Positions 13,068 to 16,008 of a stretch of DNA of 16,008 bases are shown here, in pieces. Positions within the stretch are counted from its first letter, which is position 1. The number at the start of each line of letters is the position of its first letter. The notes under the pieces are model-generated. The model was given only the letters and a program-made list of their open reading frames with translations. It made no database searches and was not told the DNA's origin. The stretch is from an uncultured Acetatifactor sp. (lineage in GTDB: Bacteria; Bacillota; Clostridia; Lachnospirales; Lachnospiraceae), in contig CAJUGT010000073.1 in the NCBI GenBank assembly GCA_910586435.1, forward strand, positions 1 to 16,008, given 5' to 3'. A program made the position numbers and the translations under genes.

Positions 13068-16008
13068 ATGGCAGGTATCACATTACAGAATAACCTTCTG
13101 GCGCTGAACGCGGACAGAATGTTAGGATTTAATGCGGCCCAAAAAGCAAAAAGCACCGAAAAGCTTTCTTCGGGCTACAGAATTAACCGTGCTGCCGATG
13201 ATGCGGCAGGATTGGCAATTTCCGAGAAAATGCGGAAAATGATCCGTGGGCTGGATCAGGGCACGCACAACGCACAGGATGGAGTCTCCTGGGTACAGAC
13301 AGGGGACGGGGCGCTGGAAGAAGCGCAGGAAATGATTAAGAGGATGTCGGAGCTGACCATCAAATCATTGAACGGAACCAATTCAAGCAGTGACCGGGCT
13401 GCCATGCAGTCGGAGTTTGAGCAGCTGAAGGTGGAGTTGGATCGCATTGGCACTACCACGAAGTTTAACGAGTTGGATATTTTCTCAGAGCATAAGCCGC
13501 TCTGGTATCAGTGTGACGGTGCCGTAAAATGGGAACCGAATCAGATGCATGTGGTGACGGCAGGGCAAAATGACCTCACATTCACGTATCGGGACTCGGA
13601 TGAGGGACCTTTGCGGACAATGTCCATCACAGTGCCGCCGGGGGAGTACAGCACTTTGGAATTGATGGATGAAATTGACAGTGCGCTTTCTTTCTCCATG
13701 GGGAACAGCACAAGGCTGTTTATGCAGTATAACAAGGACGGTTACATAAACACAACCCTGGAGGGTGGGACAATCATCGAGACAATCTCCGGAGGACTCT
13801 CCTATCTGATGTATGATATGTATAAGGGCGGGCATATGGGCGCTTTGATTGGTACGACGATCTTCCCGGACGAAACGGCCAAATTGGAGATTTTTGCAGG
13901 CAAGAATGATTCCATGACTTTTATGGTGGAACATTATGACGGCAGAGCGGAACAGAAAGCCCTTCAAATACCGGCGGGCAAATATACCAGGGAGCAGCTG
14001 ATTCAGCAAATCAATGCCCAGCTGGCGGGGTCCTCCGTGGGAGCGTCCGCATATGGCACCGGCATTAAGCTGGCCGCCACGGATGGGATTGTCACAGGGT
14101 TTAAGGGGAATATGTTCCGAATTGACGGAGCGGATTATACTTCGGTATTTTATGACAATGTGCATTACGGCAGTGTGCATCAATATTCTGCGGTATTTCA
14201 GGGAGGATATGTTCTTAACACGGATGCCCGTGATGAAGAACATAAAAAGCTTGAGATAACTGATACCAATAATGTACTCACATTACAGCCAAATGGCAGG
14301 GATACTCCCATTGACCTTGTGATTGACAAGGGGAGCTATACCATGGATGAGATGGCGGATAAATTAAATCTCCTTTTTAACCAGAATGCCCTGGGGCTGA
14401 AAGCGGAAATCACAACCGCTTCCGTGCATGTGGGAGATAAATCTGTTCAATTTAAGGGGTTGAAGATTACTTCCACCATTGCGGGCCCGGAGAGTATGGT
14501 GAACATTGATAAGACTTCCAGCGCGTATCATACTTTGTTTGTGGACAGAAATTATAATGAATATGGAAGCAAAGCTACCATTACCAATGAGTCCACAAAA
14601 AATAAAGATGCCTGGTACATGGGAAGCAGACAGCTGAATGCGCCGATTACCTTAGGACCCGGCAATGATTCTTTTCAGATTACTATGAAAGAAACCGGCA
14701 GCGCGCAGACCACAGTGACCCTTCGGCTGACAAATAAGAAATATACCAGCATATCCGATTTGATCACGGAGCTGAACAATCAGATTGCCGCCAACAGTAC
14801 CTTAAATGGAAAGCTCACCGCAAGAATTGACAACGGTATGATACGTATCAGCGGAGCGGCGGGACAGGACATTGACAGTATTGCGGTAGGGGCGTTCACC
14901 GATGCCTCGGGTACGGTCAACAAAGGATTTGACAGCTTGTTTCAGGGGTATCGCACCACCATTACGGATAATGTGAACTCAGGTACAGGTTCCATCATAT
15001 TGGGAGGTTCCATCAATTCCAATTCCATGGTGGTAACAGTGGACGGCACCTCTTATACAGTGCATTTTCCTGTGACGAATCCTACGCAGGATCAGATTAA
15101 AAACGCCATAGAAAGTACCATTAAAGCCCATGAAGTGACCACTAATAATACCTTTAACACGGTATCCGGCACTGGCTCAAGCAATGACAGGAATTTTAAT
15201 GCCTATAACCAGGGCAGCGCTACCATAAAACAATGGAATGATTCCGCAGTTGGAAGCTCCAAAAAAATTGAGGGCATGGTAGGGTTTGAATATAATAATC
15301 CGGCCGTTTTGAAGCTGGGTGTGGAGTTAAAGGACCCTATGGTTGTAGGTGCCGGCAACAATGAACTGACTTTGACTTTGAATGGTACCACAAAGGTTTT
15401 GAAACTTTCCAACGGTTCTTACAGTCCGCAGTCATTGGCGGCCGAACTGCAAAAAAAGATAGATGAGGCATTTGGCACAGGTATGGGAGGGGCTGTTGTA
15501 AGCCGGAGCGGAAACGTCCTGACATTGACTTCCAGGCTGCCTGCCGGAGAAGACGGGAAGGATACCTCCATATCCTGCGGCACCAATACCAGCAATTTCC
15601 TGAGTCATTTGAATACGACGGAAAATCCTGCGGTATGTACCAGTAATCTGGCTTTGGCTCCTTCCATCGTGATTAAGCCGGGCAGTGATAAATTCACTTT
15701 TCAATATACAGAAAATGGAAGAACGCAAAACGTGCAATTGACTCTTGCGCCGGGAACTTATACCCCTTCTACCATTGTGACTCAGATACAGCAGCAGCTG
15801 AATAAGACAGGCACGGGAATTCAGGCGTCTCTGTCGCCAAATGGGCAGCTGACGCTTACTTCATCAGCCAAGGGAAACGGTGTTGCCATAGAATATCATA
15901 CCAAAACGGCGGGCAGTGCCATAAGTGCTCTGTATGGGGATTTGACAGGGGAATATCCGGCGAATATTGTGGTGAATCGCAATATTCAGCAGCCCATTAC
16001 CATTGAAG
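13068..16008 (+). CDS. giant flagellin, N-terminal part (truncated by window end)
   Basis: At least 980 residues with no stop before the window ends, against 270-500 for common flagellins. Residues 1 to about 140 are the canonical D0/D1 helices that pack into the filament core: ITLQNNLLALNA, LSSGYRINRAADDAAG and GDGALEEAQEMIKRMSEL are near-textbook. The expected D1 and D0 C-terminal helices must lie beyond the window. The variable region (residue 160 on) is built of repeated units, described separately, and would project from the filament surface. The protein has no signal peptide, as expected for flagellar type III export. The ATG has GGGGGA 7 bases upstream. The gene stands apart from the preceding operon with its own promoter and a CsrA-type leader. 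The few Cys residues (for example C172-region and near residue 845) are uncommon in flagellins. Hook-associated FlgL or FlgK is less likely given the N-terminus. Confidence 0.92.
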   Translation, partial: MAGITLQNNLLALNADRMLGFNAAQKAKSTEKLSSGYRINRAADDAAGLAISEKMRKMIRGLDQGTHNAQDGVSWVQTGDGALEEAQEMIKRMSELTIKSLNGTNSSSDRAAMQSEFEQLKVELDRIGTTTKFNELDIFSEHKPLWYQCDGAVKWEPNQMHVVTAGQNDLTFTYRDSDEGPLRTMSITVPPGEYSTLELMDEIDSALSFSMGNSTRLFMQYNKDGYINTTLEGGTIIETISGGLSYLMYDMYKGGHMGALIGTTIFPDETAKLEIFAGKNDSMTFMVEHYDGRAEQKALQIPAGKYTREQLIQQINAQLAGSSVGASAYGTGIKLAATDGIVTGFKGNMFRIDGADYTSVFYDNVHYGSVHQYSAVFQGGYVLNTDARDEEHKKLEITDTNNVLTLQPNGRDTPIDLVIDKGSYTMDEMADKLNLLFNQNALGLKAEITTASVHVGDKSVQFKGLKITSTIAGPESMVNIDKTSSAYHTLFVDRNYNEYGSKATITNESTKNKDAWYMGSRQLNAPITLGPGNDSFQITMKETGSAQTTVTLRLTNKKYTSISDLITELNNQIAANSTLNGKLTARIDNGMIRISGAAGQDIDSIAVGAFTDASGTVNKGFDSLFQGYRTTITDNVNSGTGSIILGGSINSNSMVVTVDGTSYTVHFPVTNPTQDQIKNAIESTIKAHEVTTNNTFNTVSGTGSSNDRNFNAYNQGSATIKQWNDSAVGSSKKIEGMVGFEYNNPAVLKLGVELKDPMVVGAGNNELTLTLNGTTKVLKLSNGSYSPQSLAAELQKKIDEAFGTGMGGAVVSRSGNVLTLTSRLPAGEDGKDTSISCGTNTSNFLSHLNTTENPAVCTSNLALAPSIVIKPGSDKFTFQYTENGRTQNVQLTLAPGTYTPSTIVTQIQQQLNKTGTGIQASLSPNGQLTLTSSAKGNGVAIEYHTKTAGSAISALYGDLTGEYPANIVVNRNIQQPITIE
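13569..16008 (+). repeat. chain of seven or more flagellin IN-like units
   Basis: A degenerate protein repeat with pattern N-D/E-x-hydrophobic-T-hydrophobic, a short turn with Gly, L-x-hydrophobic-x-x-G-x-Y-T/S, then an amphipathic L-x-x-x-I-N/Q helix. Units begin near residues 168, 280, 401, 533, 652, 765 and 873 (bases 13569, 13905, 14268, 14664, 15021, 15360, 15684), giving periods of 108-132 residues. Examples of the core are PPGEYSTLELMDEID, PAGKYTREQLIQQIN and APGTYTPSTIVTQIQ. A proline-containing lead-in (APITLGPGNDSF, APSIVIKPGSDKF) recurs, and the window ends inside another (QQPITIE), so an eighth unit probably follows. The pattern resembles the flagellin hook IN motif. The DNA itself is diverged, so the duplications are old. 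Confidence 0.7.

Noticed and set aside
13485..14243. Long minus-strand open frame (252 codons) inside the flagellin gene
   Set aside because: It lies antisense to a clearly coding flagellin, has no ribosome site or recognisable motif, and follows the codon structure of the plus strand.

Overview
The window looks like part of a Lachnospiraceae/Clostridia chromosome, probably from a motile gut bacterium. The evidence is moderate GC content, strong purine-rich Shine-Dalgarno sites, Firmicute-type sigma-A promoters, and a very large flagellin gene whose leader carries a CsrA-type hairpin. No selfish element, rRNA, tRNA or CRISPR array was seen. Family names come from recognising the translated sequences; no database search was run.

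Region 1 (1-301): a GC-rich stretch with no supported gene, then a good sigma-A promoter (169-197) and a short leader hairpin. Region 2 (302-6231): five genes in the order STM4015 (leucine-rich repeat), STM4014 (ATP-grasp), STM4013 (alkaline-phosphatase/sulfatase fold), STM4012 (HemW-like radical SAM) and STM4011 (radical SAM). They match the conserved, functionally uncharacterised Salmonella STM4011-STM4015 set. The last gene is fused here to a Cof-type HAD phosphatase domain. Region 3 (6212-12752): four genes for a MoxR AAA+ ATPase, a DUF5682/YehM-like protein with TraB/EreA-like motifs, a VWA protein with an intact MIDAS, and a protein with two SWIM zinc motifs. The order and sizes resemble E. 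coli yehL-yehM-yehP-yehQ.

Regions 2 and 3 run in the same direction with overlaps or short gaps (a 20-nt overlap at the junction of the two modules). They probably form one transcription unit of about 12.5 kb. This joins a radical SAM/ATP-grasp/phosphohydrolase modification module to a MoxR-VWA remodelling module. A plausible reading, which is inference, is that the AAA+/VWA/SWIM/DUF5682 machine loads, activates or regulates the modifying enzymes, or acts on a shared target such as the LRR protein. The only long internal gap (2206-2399) holds inverted repeats and a large hairpin instead of a gene.

Region 4 (12753-16008): a sigma-A-like promoter, a leader of about 175 nt with four predicted hairpins, and the start of a giant flagellin that is still open at the window end (at least 980 residues). 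After a normal flagellin N-terminus, the variable region is a chain of at least seven related units of 108-132 residues resembling flagellin hook IN motifs. The last leader hairpin presents GGGGAA in its loop just upstream of a GGA-containing Shine-Dalgarno, the layout of a CsrA-repressed flagellin mRNA.
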